NCBI GenBank assembly: GCA_013697225.1 | Contig: JACCXG010000259.1 | Span: forward strand, 1 to 5,641 | Length of the DNA stretch: 5,641 nt | DNA from: Acidobacteriota bacterium | Lineage (GTDB): Bacteria; Acidobacteriota; Vicinamibacteria; Vicinamibacterales; 2-12-FULL-66-21 | Direction: 5' to 3' | Part shown: in pieces, positions 5,052 through 5,641 of the stretch | How positions within the stretch are numbered: the first letter of the stretch is position 1 | Layout of the letters: every line of letters starts with the position of its first letter | The notes under the pieces: model-generated | Told to the model about the DNA's origin: nothing | What the model saw: only the letters and a program-made list of their open reading frames with translations | Database searches by the model: none | Position numbers and translations under genes: made by a program

Positions 5052-5641
5052 ATGGCAGGGAGAGTCCTCTTCTGCCTCGCCGTGCTGTCGGCAGGGTGCG
5101 CGTCTGTTCGGCAGCCCGGTGGGGAGCCGTCGAGCGATGTCTTCCCGGTTGGTGTCGCAACGGTGGACATCACACCGGAGAGGCCAATTCGCCTCACCGG
5201 GTATGGCAACAGGGCGACGCCGTCGGAGCGTGTCGAGGGGCGGCTCTGGGCGAAGGCGATTGCACTCGGAGGTGAGCGGCCCGCCGTCCTGATGGCAACC
5301 GATCTCATCGGCGTGCCGCGACAGATCACAGAGGAAGTGGCGGGCCGGCTTCAGAGATCGGGCGTGCGGCGGGAAGCGCTTGCGATCACCGCAACCCATA
5401 CTCACACCGGGCCGAGCCTTACCGGCGTGCTGCCGTATATCTTCGGCACTCCGGTTCCGGCTGACGAACAGGAGAGCATCGATCGATACTCGCGCGGCCT
5501 CGTGGACGCCCTCGAGCGGCTGGCCCTCGCTGCACTGGCGGACCGCCGGCCGGCGCGGGTGGCGTGGGGACGGGGGTCCGCCGGGTTCGCATCGAACAGG
5601 CGCGTGTTGAAGGACGGCAAGTGGACTGCCTTCGGCGTCGA
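5052..5641 (+). CDS. Neutral/alkaline ceramidase-like lipoprotein (N-terminal part, runs off window)
   Basis: The frame is open to the window end, giving 196 residues so far. From ATG 5052 the protein starts MAGRVLFCLAVLSAGC, a compact lipoprotein signal with Cys16 as the likely lipidated residue, so it should be membrane-anchored. After a short linker come VGVATVDITPE (33-43), LTGYGNR (48-54), EGRLWAKAIAL (62-72), VLMATDLIGVP (79-89) and AITATHTHTGP (111-121), the hallmark series of the neutral/alkaline non-lysosomal ceramidase N-terminal domain. His116 or His118 should be the first zinc ligand (His97 in the Pseudomonas enzyme, from memory). The catalytic Ser and other ligands lie beyond the window. 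An in-frame ATG at 4983 adds 23 residues, would leave only 47 bp to the divergent gene, and puts a second hydrophobic patch before the signal; neither start has a Shine-Dalgarno. Many bacterial relatives are of unknown substrate, so ceramide hydrolysis is not assured. Confidence 0.9.
   Translation, partial: MAGRVLFCLAVLSAGCASVRQPGGEPSSDVFPVGVATVDITPERPIRLTGYGNRATPSERVEGRLWAKAIALGGERPAVLMATDLIGVPRQITEEVAGRLQRSGVRREALAITATHTHTGPSLTGVLPYIFGTPVPADEQESIDRYSRGLVDALERLALAALADRRPARVAWGRGSAGFASNRRVLKDGKWTAFGV

Noticed and set aside
4445..5405. Minus-strand frames extending beyond the quinoprotein start into the ceramidase-like gene
   Set aside because: They run out of frame with the quinoprotein and antisense to the ceramidase-like motifs; Arg/Pro-rich composition is typical of shadow frames.

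Overview
The window is GC-rich and densely coded, with strong G/C preference at third codon positions. Its mix of genes is a Tat-exported Gfo/Idh/MocA oxidoreductase, a PQQ glucose-dehydrogenase-like quinoprotein with a built-in cytochrome c domain, and a ceramidase-fold lipoprotein. Together with AAC-type heptanucleotide repeats between genes, this suggests an environmental Acidobacteriota (Vicinamibacteria-like), Gemmatimonadota or Planctomycetota-type genome. That assignment is inference from gene content; there is no marker gene here.

Layout. Bases 1-182 hold at most the last 22 codons of an upstream gene, then non-coding sequence. A 103-residue protein (183-494, +) looks like a ring-cleaving dioxygenase of the VOC superfamily that has lost about 200 internal residues in frame. 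After a short degenerate heptamer repeat (503-538) comes the Gfo/Idh/MocA gene (553-1974, +). Its stop faces the stop of an alpha/beta hydrolase of the phospholipase/carboxylesterase family (1976-2626, -) across a single base. Upstream of the hydrolase, 2633-2775 is a 7-bp repeat array with an inverted second arm. It fills the gap to the co-oriented quinoprotein gene (2791-4935, -). A short divergent promoter region separates that from the start of a ceramidase-like lipoprotein gene (5052-5641+, +), which runs off the window.

How the genes fit together. Four of the five recognised products fall into two themes. The oxidoreductase, quinoprotein and ceramidase-like protein carry export signals (Tat, Sec-like and lipoprotein respectively) and would work in the periplasm or envelope on sugars, alcohols or lipids. 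The dioxygenase remnant and the hydrolase resemble the MhqO/MhqD pair of the quinone and catechol stress response; here they are on opposite strands and separated by the oxidoreductase. No phage, CRISPR, tRNA or transposase was seen.

The most unusual things are the internally deleted dioxygenase, which on paper still makes one complete VOC module, and the heptamer array. In the array the last repeat unit supplies the hydrolase Shine-Dalgarno sequence, and the transcribed strand carries eleven regularly spaced GGG runs that could fold into a quadruplex or pair with the C-rich arm. I see no clear multi-gene novel system; these are local oddities.
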